A stretch of 64,000 nucleotides of DNA from assembly GCA_935421135.1 (NCBI GenBank), contig OW285190.1, positions 310,001 to 374,000 on the forward strand, given 5' to 3'. This document shows, one piece after another, positions 55,901-64,000 of this stretch. The stretch comes from Bugulina stolonifera (Eukaryota; Bryozoa; Gymnolaemata; Cheilostomatida; Bugulidae). The notes under the pieces were generated by a model. It saw only the letters and a program-made list of their open reading frames with translations, was not told the DNA's origin and did no database searches. Position 1 is the first letter of the stretch. Each line of letters opens with the position of its first letter. Made by a program: the position numbers and the translations under genes.

Positions 55901-58900
55901 TGAAAACTTACTTTCATGCAATATTGAACATCTTTTACTAGTTTGCAAACTAATAACTCAAGTGAATTTGTCAAAAATCACAAATTTGACATTATGTTTC
56001 ATGTTTGCAAAGTTAAATTTGTATACAAAGTCATGTTTTATTGATTTTCATACAAATTACGCAGTCTGAACATTGCAAAAGTGAATGAAACACATTGTTG
56101 CACACAGCAATTTGGTACAAAACACACCTAAAACTTACTTTCATGCAATATTGAACATCTTTTACTAGTTTACAAACTAATAACTCAAGTGAATTTGTCA
56201 AAAATCACAAATTTGACAGTATGTTTCATGTTTACAAAGTTGAATATTGCATGGAAAGTCATGTTTTATTGATTTTCATTCAAATTATGCATACTGAACA
56301 TTGCAAAAGTGAATGAAACACATTGTTACAGACAGCAATTTGGTACAAAACACAATGAAAACTTACTTTCATGCAATATTGAACATCTTTTACTAGTTTA
56401 CAAACTAATAACTCAAGTGAATTTGTCAAAAATCACAAATTTGACATTATGTTTCATGTTTACAAAGTTGAATATTGCATGGAAAGTCATGTTTTATTGA
56501 TTTTCATTCAAATTATGCATACTGAACATTGCAAAAGTGAATGAAACACATTGTTACAGACAGCAATTTGGTACAAAACACAATGAAAACTTACTTTCAT
56601 GCAATATTGAACATCTTTTACTAGTTTACAAACTAATAACTCAAGTGAATTTGTCAAAAATCACAAATTTGACATTATGTTTCATGTTTGCAAAATTGAA
56701 TATTGCTTGCAAAGCCATGTTTTATTGATTTTTATTCAAATTATGCAGTCTGAACATTGCAAAAGTGAATGAAACACATTGTTGCACACAGCAATTTGGT
56801 ACAAAACACAATGAAAACTTACTTTCATGCAATATTGAACATCTTTTACTAGTTTACAAACTAATAACTCAAATGAATTTGACAAAAATCACAAAATTGA
56901 CATTATGTTTCATGTTTGCAAAGTTAAATATTGTATGGAAAGTACTGTTTTATTGATTTTCATTCAAATAATGCATTCTGAACATTGCAAAAGTGACTGA
57001 AACACATTGTTACAAACAGCAATTTGGTACAAAACACACTTAAAGCTAACTTTCATGCATTATTGAACATCTTTTACTAGTTTACAAACTAATAACTCAA
57101 GTGAATTTGTCAAAAATCACAAATTTGACATTATGTTTCATGTTTGCAAAGTTGAATATTGCTTGCAAAGCCATGTTTTATTGATTTTCATTCAAATTAT
57201 GCAGTCTGAACATTGCAAAAGTGAATGAAACACATTGTTGCACGCAGCAATTTGGTACAAATCACACTGAAAACTTACTTTCATGCAATATTGAACATCT
57301 TTTACTAGTTTACAAACTAATAACTCAAGTGAATTTGTCAAAAATCACAAATTTGACATTATGTTTCATGTTTGCAAAGTTAAATATTGTGTACAAAGTC
57401 AAGTTTTATTGATTTTCATTCAAATTACGCATTCTGAACATTGCAAAAATGACTGAAACACATTGTTACAAACAGCAATTTGGTACAAAACACACTTAAA
57501 ACTTACTCTCATGCAATATTGAACATCTTTTACTAGTTTACAAACTAATAACTCAAGTGAATTTGCCAAAAATCACAAATTTGACATTATGTTTCATGTA
57601 TGCAAAGTTGAATATTGCTTGCAAAGCCATGTTTTATTGATTTTTATTCAAATTATGCAGTCTGAACATTGCAAAAGTATATGAAATACATTGTTGCACA
57701 CAGCAATTTGGTACAAAACACAATGAAAACTCACTTTCATGCAATATTGAACATCTTTTAGTAGTTTACAAACTAATAACTCAAGTGAATTTGTCAAAAA
57801 TCACAAATTTGACATTATGTTTCATGTTTACAAAGTTGTATATTGCATGGAAAGTCATGTTTTATTGATTTTCATTCGAATTATGCATACTGAACTTTGC
57901 AAAAGTGAATGAAACACATTGTTACAGACAGCAATTTGGTACAAAACACAATGAAAACTGACTTTCATGCAATATTGAACATCTTTTACTAGTTTACAAA
58001 CTAATAACTCAAGTGAATTTGTCAAAAATCACAAATTTGACATTATGTTTCATGTTTGCAAAATTGAATATTGCTTGCAAAGCCATGTTTTATTGATTTT
58101 TATTCAAATTATGCAGTCTGAACATTGCAAAAGTGAATGAAACACATTGTTGCACACAGCAATTTGGTACAAAACACAATGAAAACTTACTTTCATGCAA
58201 TATTGAACATCTTTTACTAGTTTACAAACTAATAACTCAAGTGAATTTGTCAAAAATCACAAATTTGACAGTATGTTTCATGTTTACAAAGTTGAATATT
58301 GCATGGAAAGTCATGTTTTATTGATTTTCATTCAAATTATGCATACTGAACATTGCAAAAGTGAATGAAACACATTGTTACAGACAGCAATTTGGTACAA
58401 AACACAATGAAAACTTACTTTCATGCAATATTGAACATCTTTTACTAGTTTACAAACTAATAACTCAAGTGAATTTGTCAAAAATCACAAATTTGACATT
58501 ATGTTTCATGTTTACAAAGTTGAATATTGCATGGAAAGTCATGTTTTATTGATTTTCATTAAAATTATGCATACTGAACATTGCAAAAGTGAATGAAACA
58601 CATTGTTACAGACAGCAATTTGGTACAAAACACAATGAAAACTTACTTTCATGCAATATTGAACATCTTTTACTAGTTTACAAACTAATAACTCAAGTGA
58701 ATTTGTCAAAAATCACAAATTTGACATTATGTTTCATGTTTGCAAAATTGAATATTGCTTGCAAAGCCATGTTTTATTGATTTTTATTCAAATTATGCAG
58801 TCTGAACATTGCAAAAGTGAATGAAACACATTGTTGCACACAGCAATTTGGTACAAAACACAATGAAAACTTACTTTCATGCAATATTGAACATCTTTTA

Positions 58901-59521
58901 CTAGTTTACAAACTAATAACTCAAATGAATTTGTCAAAAATCACAAATTTGACATTATGTTTCATGTTTGCAAAGTTAAATATTGTATGGAAAGTACTGT
59001 TTTATTGATTTTCATTCAAATAATGCATTCTGAACATTGCAAAAGTGACTGAAACACATTGTTACAAACAGCAATTTGGTACAAAACACACTTAAAGCTA
59101 ACTTTCATGCAATATTGAACATCTTTTACTAGTTTACAAACTAATAACTCAAGTGAATTTGTCAAAAATCACAAATTTGACATTATGTTTCATGTTTGCA
59201 AAGTTGAATATTGCTTGCAAAGCCATGTTTTATTGATTTTCATTCAAATTATGCAGTCTGAACATTGCAAAAGTGAATGAAACACATTGTTGCACACAGC
59301 AATTTGGTACAAAACACAATGAAAACTTACTTTCATGCAATATTGAACATCTTTTACTAGTTTACAAACTAATAACTCAGGTGAATTTGTCAAAAATCAC
59401 AAATTTGACATTATGTTTCATGTTTGCAAAGTTAAATATTGTGTACAAAGTCAAGTTTTATTGATTTTCATTCAAATTACGCATTCTGAACATTGCAAAA
59501 ATGACTGAAACACGTTGTTAC
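49698..59521. repeat. Right-edge higher-order blocks (6 to 10 units)
   Basis: Class A units at 49698, 51750, 53574, 54942, 57221 and 59273 bound blocks of 2052, 1824, 1368, 2279 and 2052 bp. Blocks from 54942 and 57221 share rare changes (CATGCATTATTG in the K units at about 54776 and 57055, GTATATGAAATAC at 55398 and 57677, and CATTCGAATTATG), so they are sister duplicates. The unit at 55854 carries the AAATTTGTATACAAAG variant typical of the 18.8-27 kb domain. Confidence 0.7.
59517..59521. other. Presumed target-site sequence GTTAC of the LTR element
   Basis: The five satellite bases adjoining the LTR are GTTAC (unit positions 17-21). Ty3/gypsy integrases normally duplicate 4-6 bp, so a GTTAC copy followed by satellite (AAACAGC) would be expected after the 5' LTR beyond the window. 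Confidence 0.4.
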
Positions 59522-59877
59522 TGTCAAGTCAAGATATAATATAATATGGATAGCTTTAACAACACGTCTAGACTCACCAGTAGTATGAATCGAAGTGCCG
59601 TGTGTTCGCTCCTGTATTCTATGCCTCAGTCTCGTATCTCGATCCTATTGGCTAGCGCTTGTCTCTGTATCCTATAGGCGGCTTCGTCATATGCGTTGAC
59701 CTCTAGACTATAATCCCACATGCCCTTTTCTTCGAAGAGCCTCCTCCTTGATTTCTGGTAATCCATTCTCCAATAGTCTAGATTCCTACAACACTTATCA
59801 TGTGTTATGTAACATGCTCTCCTCCTTGGAAGTCTCATGTCTAGATCATAAACGAGCAAATTTTATAACGCTCTACA
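59522..59877 (-). repeat. Putative 3' LTR, 356 bp
   Basis: On the minus strand it starts TGTAGAGCGTTATAAAATTT directly after a purine tract and ends CTTGACA at the satellite junction, giving the usual TG...CA ends. TTATAAAA near its start could serve as a TATA-like element, and AGCCAATAG (about 59647-59655) is a CCAAT-like motif. No AATAAA signal was found in it. The second LTR is outside the window, so the limits rest on termini and tract position only. A 70-codon ATG-led ORF lies inside it. Confidence 0.6.
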
Positions 59878-59881
59878 TGCT

Positions 59882-59914
<33 letters not shown>
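59878..59914 (-). other. Putative polypurine tract with an A30 run
   Basis: On the minus strand 30 consecutive A residues are followed by GGGAG and then CA just before the LTR. Purine tracts at this place prime plus-strand DNA synthesis in LTR retrotransposons. The exact 30-base length may be affected by slippage or sequencing. Confidence 0.55.
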
Positions 59915-60078
59915 CACAAGCTCTATATAAATACAAGCTATTTTCAACTACTATTGTCTACAAGGCATGAATTACAGTGTCAATGTGTACAGTATATATA
60001 TAATAAGTTGGACTCACCTCGTTCTAGTTCTCTAATACTTTACCTAGTCTTCTAGTAACTTACTCGCATGTTCAGGGT
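59915..60078 (-). other. 3' untranslated region of the LTR element
   Basis: This 164-bp stretch between the zinc-knuckle ORF stop and the purine tract has no ORF of note. It includes short TATATATA and TATAAATA tracts. Confidence 0.5.
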
Positions 60079-61131
60079 TTAGTCTACCTCTGGATCTGGA
60101 CTTCGTCTGCCTGGCGTCTCGGCAGCTGGTGTGCTATCACCCTTCGGACTCTCAGTCGTTCTAGTACCTGAAAGCCCTAAACTAGTATTTCTAGCTACCT
60201 CCGAGTAGAGGGGCCCATGAAAAGCAACAATCTGAGACTCTGCGCCTTCAGACTTTACTTCCATACCCACACTGACTCGTTCACTAGAGCTCTGGTTTAC
60301 TTGTATACTAGATTCTACCGGAGTCACAGACTCCCCCTCTCCACCTGACGCCTCCATACCTACCATAGAGGTGGAAGCCACTGACCGCGGTGGTGCCACC
60401 ACGGGACCAGCCGAGGTACCTGTCGAGATCTTAGACCTCTTGCTGATAAAGTTAGCCCTTGCGAGCTCTAGCTGTTGAATAGCTTCTCTCATGGCCTCTC
60501 CTCCTTCATACTCGACCTTTAGGGCCTCTCTCTCTCTCTCGAGCTCCATGCGTTCTCTGGCATGCCTTCTCTCCATTTCTTGTTGTCTATCTGCCAATAC
60601 TTCCATCCTAGAATCAAAAACAGAAGCAGAGAGAAACTCGGTAGATTTGACCGTGTCTAGAAAACTGGATACCTCACCTACAATTGTGCGCTTCCCTGGA
60701 ACTCTAGCGCTCTTACTGGGAGGGGCAGGTGTCTCCTCCTCCACTCGAGCTCTCTTGGTTGCTATAAAATCTTTACCACCATACGGGCAATCTGCTGTAT
60801 CGTGATCTCCTCCTGTTTTTGCACACCAGGTACAAACTTTCTTTGGACAGCTGGCTACCCAATGGCCTTTATCTCCACATTTGTGGCAAACATTACCAGG
60901 GCAATCACGTGCTGAATGGTCACGTAAGCATCCACAAATAAGGCATTTCATATTACCTGGTTTACCATAGATTTTTCTACTTCTACCTGACCTGATTTCT
61001 GGTGGGACTCCACTGTCTCCATCCTCCTTGCTTGCACTCTCGGTCATCTCTGCTCTAGCTCTCCTCCTTCTCCTTCTTCCCTCTACCACCTGCCATGTTC
61101 CTTCCTCTCCACTGCTCCCTCCGCTTGGCAT
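60079..61131 (-). CDS. Gag-like zinc-knuckle protein encoded downstream of pol
   Basis: A 350-residue ORF starting at ATG, 53 bases after the pol stop codon. The N-terminus is Gly/Ser-rich, then strongly basic (a run of Arg near 19-26). Three CCHC-type knuckles follow: Cys63-Cys66-His72-Cys77, Cys82-Cys85-His90-Cys95 (canonical CX2CX4HX4C) and Cys100-Cys103-His110-Cys115. Residues about 175-230 are rich in Glu, Arg and Leu and predict a coiled coil; the C-terminal third is Ser/Thr/Glu-rich. Such knuckles bind nucleic acid in Gag nucleocapsids and some host proteins. Position 3' of integrase is where env or an accessory ORF would sit, so expression probably needs a spliced or reinitiated message. 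No signal peptide or membrane segment is seen, so it is not an Env. A second nucleocapsid-like or accessory protein is my inference. Confidence 0.8.
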   Translation of the reverse strand: MPSGGSSGEEGTWQVVEGRRRRRRARAEMTESASKEDGDSGVPPEIRSGRSRKIYGKPGNMKCLICGCLRDHSARDCPGNVCHKCGDKGHWVASCPKKVCTWCAKTGGDHDTADCPYGGKDFIATKRARVEEETPAPPSKSARVPGKRTIVGEVSSFLDTVKSTEFLSASVFDSRMEVLADRQQEMERRHARERMELEREREALKVEYEGGEAMREAIQQLELARANFISKRSKISTGTSAGPVVAPPRSVASTSMVGMEASGGEGESVTPVESSIQVNQSSSERVSVGMEVKSEGAESQIVAFHGPLYSEVARNTSLGLSGTRTTESPKGDSTPAAETPGRRSPDPEVD

Positions 61132-61184
61132 TGTTAATGTTGAATGATTTGAATGATCTGAGTAGTCTGAATATTCTACAACAG

Positions 61185-64000
61185 TTAGTAATATGACATG
61201 TCCTGCTTGTTTGGTCGCTTGCTAACCCTTCCTGATCTAGTTACATACTCCTTGGACCTGGTTTTTCCAGACACAGAGGCGTTGGGGTTATCAGCTTGAC
61301 ACTCAGTTGCCGTGCCTTCATTTGGCTTGGCGGCTTCTCTAGTGTCCTGTATAATCTGGCTCTCTATAACCGTTTGTTCGGTCGACTGGGGTTCACTAAG
61401 ATCATTAATGGTGGTATTACTAGCAGCCTTATTACTAGTGGTGTTAGTCTTAGCAGCATTATCATTAGAAGCATTGTCACTAGCAGTTGTTAAGGGTATT
61501 GAAGGCTCATCCAAGGGTATATGGTCTACCTCAGATAAGTCTTCCGTTTCTTCACCCCGAGACTCACCTAGCTGGAGTTCCGGATTAGAGGGTGATGGTA
61601 AGACATCACTCCCCAACCCTGTCTCCGACCTGTATAACAGATACAAGTGTTTACGGTTGCGCCTAAGTTCTCTAGAATTCACTCTAACCCAAAAACTATC
61701 GGGGTATGTATCCTGTCTAAGGACAATACCTTCTCTACCTATATCACTGGGAGCTTTAACCCACACTTTGTCCCCAATTTTCAAATCCGGTAACCTACTT
61801 GCTCTATGTTTCCTATCCCATTTGGCATTGGATTTACTTTTGTTATTCAGCTCGATCTCTTCAAATTCGCTGTAATCAACTGGATCACCATGAGGGCACC
61901 CCAAGGGGGTTTCTATGGGTCGTCCAAACAAGAGTTCTGCAGGTGAAAACCCTGACTCTAACGGAGTAGCTCGATATGCTAACAGAGCCTCTGCCTTGTT
62001 TTCTGAGCTGAGCCACAACCTTTTAACAGTCCCTACGGCTCGTTCCGCGAGACCGTTCGATTGCGGATACCTAGGGCTACTCGTGGCGTGAGCAAATCCC
62101 CAACTATCCGCAAAGGACCGGAACTCCACGCAAGCAAAACAGCTACCATTATCGCTCCTAAGTTTCTTAGGAGTTCCCAGTCGTGAAAATATAGATTTCA
62201 ACTCACTAATAACATTGCTCGCTGTTTGCGAGTTCAGGAATGCAGTTTCTATCCATTTAGAATAGTAATCAATCACAATCAGATATAACTTTCCCTCAAA
62301 CATAAATACATCAGTACCAAGTTCTACCCATGGTGCTGTAGGTAAGGTTATACCCACAGTAGGTTGGTGTTTTATGGCACTATTCTTTATACAAGTTTCA
62401 CACGTAGAAATGTAGCTGTTAATATCACTACTAACACTAGGCCACCAAAATAATTGTCTCGCTCTTCTCTGGCATTTGACTATGCCCTGGTGACCTACAT
62501 GGCACCTTTCTAAATAAACTTGTCGTAATACTTTTGGAACATATAACCGTGAGTTACATAAAATCAACCCTCCATATTCGGTCAAACTATCACGGCAGCT
62601 ATAGAGCCGTCGTAATTCCCCATGTAGCGATGTACCATTTCTCGGCCATCCGTTACGCATATATAATATACAGCTACTAGCAATCTCATCTATTTTGATT
62701 GCATCTAGTAACTCTTGTTCTCTGACACTGCCTAAAAGCTTCTCTTCTACGATACTCGCTATGTAGCGTTCCACTAGAGCGCAATTATAAATAGCTTCAT
62801 CAGTAACCCCTTCTGTGCAAGGCCTACTTAATGCATCGGCTAAGTACATTTCTCTACCTGGAGTATGAAATATTCTGTATTCAAATCTCATTAGCCTTAG
62901 CTTAAATCTCTGTACTCTCAAAGGTAAATGATACAAATCTTTTTCCCCTAGGAGTGAGACTAATGGCTTATGATCTGTCTCAATCTCAAACTGTCTCCCC
63001 ATTAAATAGAAATCAAATTTCTCGCATGCCCATGTTATAGCTAAAGATTCTTTCTCGATCATCGCATACCTTTTTTCCGCTTCTGTCATTTTGCGAGAAG
63101 CATACTCTACTGGTTGCCAGTCTCCCCTGTCAGTGTTTTGCAACAACACCGCTCCTATCGCTGATTTACTGGCATCTGCTGAAACCCTATGTTTTTTATT
63201 CAAGTCGAAAGAACACAATACTGGTGTGCTTGACAGCTCTCGTTTTATATTATTAAAAGAGTTCTGCTGATCAATACCCCAATACCACGGACTTTTTCCT
63301 CCTATCACATCGTAAATGGGAACACTCAATTCAGCGAGCTTTTTACTAAATTTACCTAGGTAGTTAACTACTCCCATAAACCTGCGTGCCTCCTTTTTGT
63401 TATTAGGAGGTAACATCTCTGAAATAGCTTTAACTTTTTCTGGGTCTGGCTTAATGCCTTCTCCACTGACTACGTGTCCTAGAAATTTTACTGACGAGCA
63501 TCCAAACTCGCACTTGCTCTTTTTTAGGGTTACTCCCGCATTTTGAATTCTACTCAACACTTTTTTCAATCTGGACCAATGTTGGTTGGCGTCTTTACCA
63601 TAGACTAGGACATCGTCCATCAAACATACTACGCCGTCTAAGCCATGAAGAATTTTTTCCATGGCTCTCTGATAGAACTCAGGTGCAGAGCTAATTCCAA
63701 ATGGCATTCTCTTAAAGCAAAACCTACCCCAAGGTGAAATAAAGGTAGTGAGCAGTTTGCACTTCTCATCCAATTTTACTTGCCAAAATCCGCTGTTTGC
63801 ATCCAATTTGGAAAACATTTTTCCTTCAGATAAACTAGACAACATATCACTAACCCTGGGAAGAGGATAATTTTCCCTTCTAACTCCCTTGTTTAATCTA
63901 GTTAAATCTACACACATTCTAATTGCTCCATTTGGTTTAGGGGCAATGGTTAAGCCTGAACACCATTCTGTTGGTTGTTCCACCGGTTCAATTACCCCCA
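61185..64000 (-). CDS. pol: Pol polyprotein, Ty3/gypsy type (RT, RNase H, integrase), 5' end outside window
   Basis: The frame is open to the window edge (five further codons, GVIEP, precede the GTG at 63983), so the true start lies outside. Counting from the GTG codon, the protein contains reverse transcriptase with LDANSGFWQ (catalytic Asp61) and CLMDDVLVYG (LMDD at 121-124). RNase H follows, with Asp270, Glu312, Asp337 and Asp383. Next is the integrase HHCC zinc-binding module (His495, His498, Cys528, Cys531), then the DDE core with Asp558, Asp611 and Glu647 (35 residues between the last two), including SDNGS and YPQSNGLAERAV. The C-terminal domain (about 730-800) ends in RRNRKHLYLL. A Ser/Thr/Asn-rich tail finishes with VTRSGRVSKRPNK, a tail type common in animal gypsy elements. 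It copies element RNA into DNA and integrates it. All catalytic residues visible here are intact and there is no internal stop. Confidence 0.95.
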   Translation of the reverse strand, partial: GVIEPVEQPTEWCSGLTIAPKPNGAIRMCVDLTRLNKGVRRENYPLPRVSDMLSSLSEGKMFSKLDANSGFWQVKLDEKCKLLTTFISPWGRFCFKRMPFGISSAPEFYQRAMEKILHGLDGVVCLMDDVLVYGKDANQHWSRLKKVLSRIQNAGVTLKKSKCEFGCSSVKFLGHVVSGEGIKPDPEKVKAISEMLPPNNKKEARRFMGVVNYLGKFSKKLAELSVPIYDVIGGKSPWYWGIDQQNSFNNIKRELSSTPVLCSFDLNKKHRVSADASKSAIGAVLLQNTDRGDWQPVEYASRKMTEAEKRYAMIEKESLAITWACEKFDFYLMGRQFEIETDHKPLVSLLGEKDLYHLPLRVQRFKLRLMRFEYRIFHTPGREMYLADALSRPCTEGVTDEAIYNCALVERYIASIVEEKLLGSVREQELLDAIKIDEIASSCILYMRNGWPRNGTSLHGELRRLYSCRDSLTEYGGLILCNSRLYVPKVLRQVYLERCHVGHQGIVKCQRRARQLFWWPSVSSDINSYISTCETCIKNSAIKHQPTVGITLPTAPWVELGTDVFMFEGKLYLIVIDYYSKWIETAFLNSQTASNVISELKSIFSRLGTPKKLRSDNGSCFACVEFRSFADSWGFAHATSSPRYPQSNGLAERAVGTVKRLWLSSENKAEALLAYRATPLESGFSPAELLFGRPIETPLGCPHGDPVDYSEFEEIELNNKSKSNAKWDRKHRASRLPDLKIGDKVWVKAPSDIGREGIVLRQDTYPDSFWVRVNSRELRRNRKHLYLLYRSETGLGSDVLPSPSNPELQLGESRGEETEDLSEVDHIPLDEPSIPLTTASDNASNDNAAKTNTTSNKAASNTTINDLSEPQSTEQTVIESQIIQDTREAAKPNEGTATECQADNPNASVSGKTRSKEYVTRSGRVSKRPNKQDMSYY

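Larger units (their letters stand above)
23140..59521. repeat. 228-bp satellite array, right segment (about 160 units)
   Basis: The same 228-bp satellite resumes in phase straight after the inserted transposon and runs to the LTR element. Unit starts include 24168, 25080, 28042, 34198, 44230, 53574 and 59273; the last unit is cut after 21 bp at 59521. From about 28 kb onward the units fall into recurring classes. Class A has GTGTACAAAGTCAAG. Class B has TTACTCTCATGC and ATGTATGC. Class D has AACTGACTTTCAAGC. Class E has GACAGTATG. Class K has TTAAAGCTAAC. They appear in a fixed order and form higher-order repeats. Corresponding blocks differ at very few positions, which points to recent amplification. 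No gene is supported here. Confidence 0.98.
59522..64000 (-). mobile_element. Ty3/gypsy LTR retrotransposon, 3' part, inserted in or bordering the satellite
   Basis: Reading on the minus strand the window contains pol (RT, RNase H, integrase, in the order that defines Ty3/gypsy), a separate zinc-knuckle ORF, a purine tract and a putative 3' LTR. The element enters from the right edge, so its 5' LTR, gag, protease and the start of RT are outside. The satellite stops abruptly at unit position 21, immediately before TGTCAAGTC, as expected for an insertion with TG...CA ends. The reading frames are intact over at least 2.8 kb, which suggests a fairly young copy. Confidence 0.9.

Noticed and set aside
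1..59521. Array as one giant ORF, because 228 is divisible by 3 and the GTGAAT frame has one TGA per unit
   Set aside because: Even if TGA were read as an amino acid, many units also carry an in-frame TAA, so the frame does not stay open. Divisibility by 3 happens by chance in a third of repeats.
1..59521. CRISPR array
   Set aside because: The whole 228-bp unit is repeated with no unique spacers, the length is far too great, and the context is eukaryotic.
60491..60805. 104-codon plus-strand ORF opposite the zinc-knuckle gene
   Set aside because: Shadow of the coiled-coil coding region; the minus-strand frame carries the recognisable knuckles.
60079..61131. Envelope gene in the env position
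   Set aside because: There is no signal peptide, transmembrane segment or cysteine pattern of an envelope protein; the knuckles and coiled coil point to a nucleic-acid-binding protein.
61312..61875. 187-codon plus-strand ORF opposite pol
   Set aside because: It lies antisense to the Ser/Thr/Asn-rich tail and integrase C-terminus of pol. Its Leu/Ser-rich composition is that of a shadow frame.

Overview
The window is eukaryotic, almost certainly from an animal. Nearly 57 kb of its 64 kb is one AT-rich tandem (satellite) array with a 228-bp unit. The array is broken by a 2.57-kb inverted-repeat transposon. At its right edge lies the 3' half of a metazoan-type Ty3/gypsy LTR retrotransposon. Nothing bacterial is visible: there are no operons and no Shine-Dalgarno-led genes. 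No host gene can be supported. The satellite and LTR element suit a marine invertebrate (sponge, cnidarian or mollusc), but I cannot name the taxon from sequence alone.

Layout. 1-20572: satellite, about 90 units. 20573-23139: a non-autonomous-looking DNA transposon with near-perfect terminal inverted repeats and a 4-bp ATTT target-site duplication. Inside it are a degenerate tRNA-like (SINE-like) segment and exon-like remnants on the minus strand. 23140-59521: satellite resumes in the same phase, about 160 units. 59522-59877: putative 3' LTR. 59878-60078: polypurine tract and 3' untranslated region. 60079-61131 (-): a zinc-knuckle ORF. 61185-64000 (-): pol (RT, RNase H, integrase), open at the right window edge, so its N-terminal part, gag and the 5' LTR lie outside.

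The satellite is organised in higher-order repeats (HORs). The left part contains two copies of an approximately 8.9-kb, 39-unit block with matching ends and a reshuffled middle. The right part (28-59 kb) is built from 11 or so recurring monomer types in blocks of 9, 11 or 13 units (2052, 2508, 2964 bp), plus a local 7-unit block (1596 bp). Hybrid monomers at block edges show unequal exchange. The 63-codon ORF seen in many monomers starts at GTG, is closed by TAA or TGA in many units, and is not treated as a gene.

The most unusual points are the nested HOR architecture with an imperfect 20-bp inverted repeat in every unit (a centromere or heterochromatin candidate), the unclassified transposon with a 4-bp duplication and a mappable empty site, and an LTR element carrying a three-knuckle Gag-like protein downstream of integrase, where gag is not normally found.
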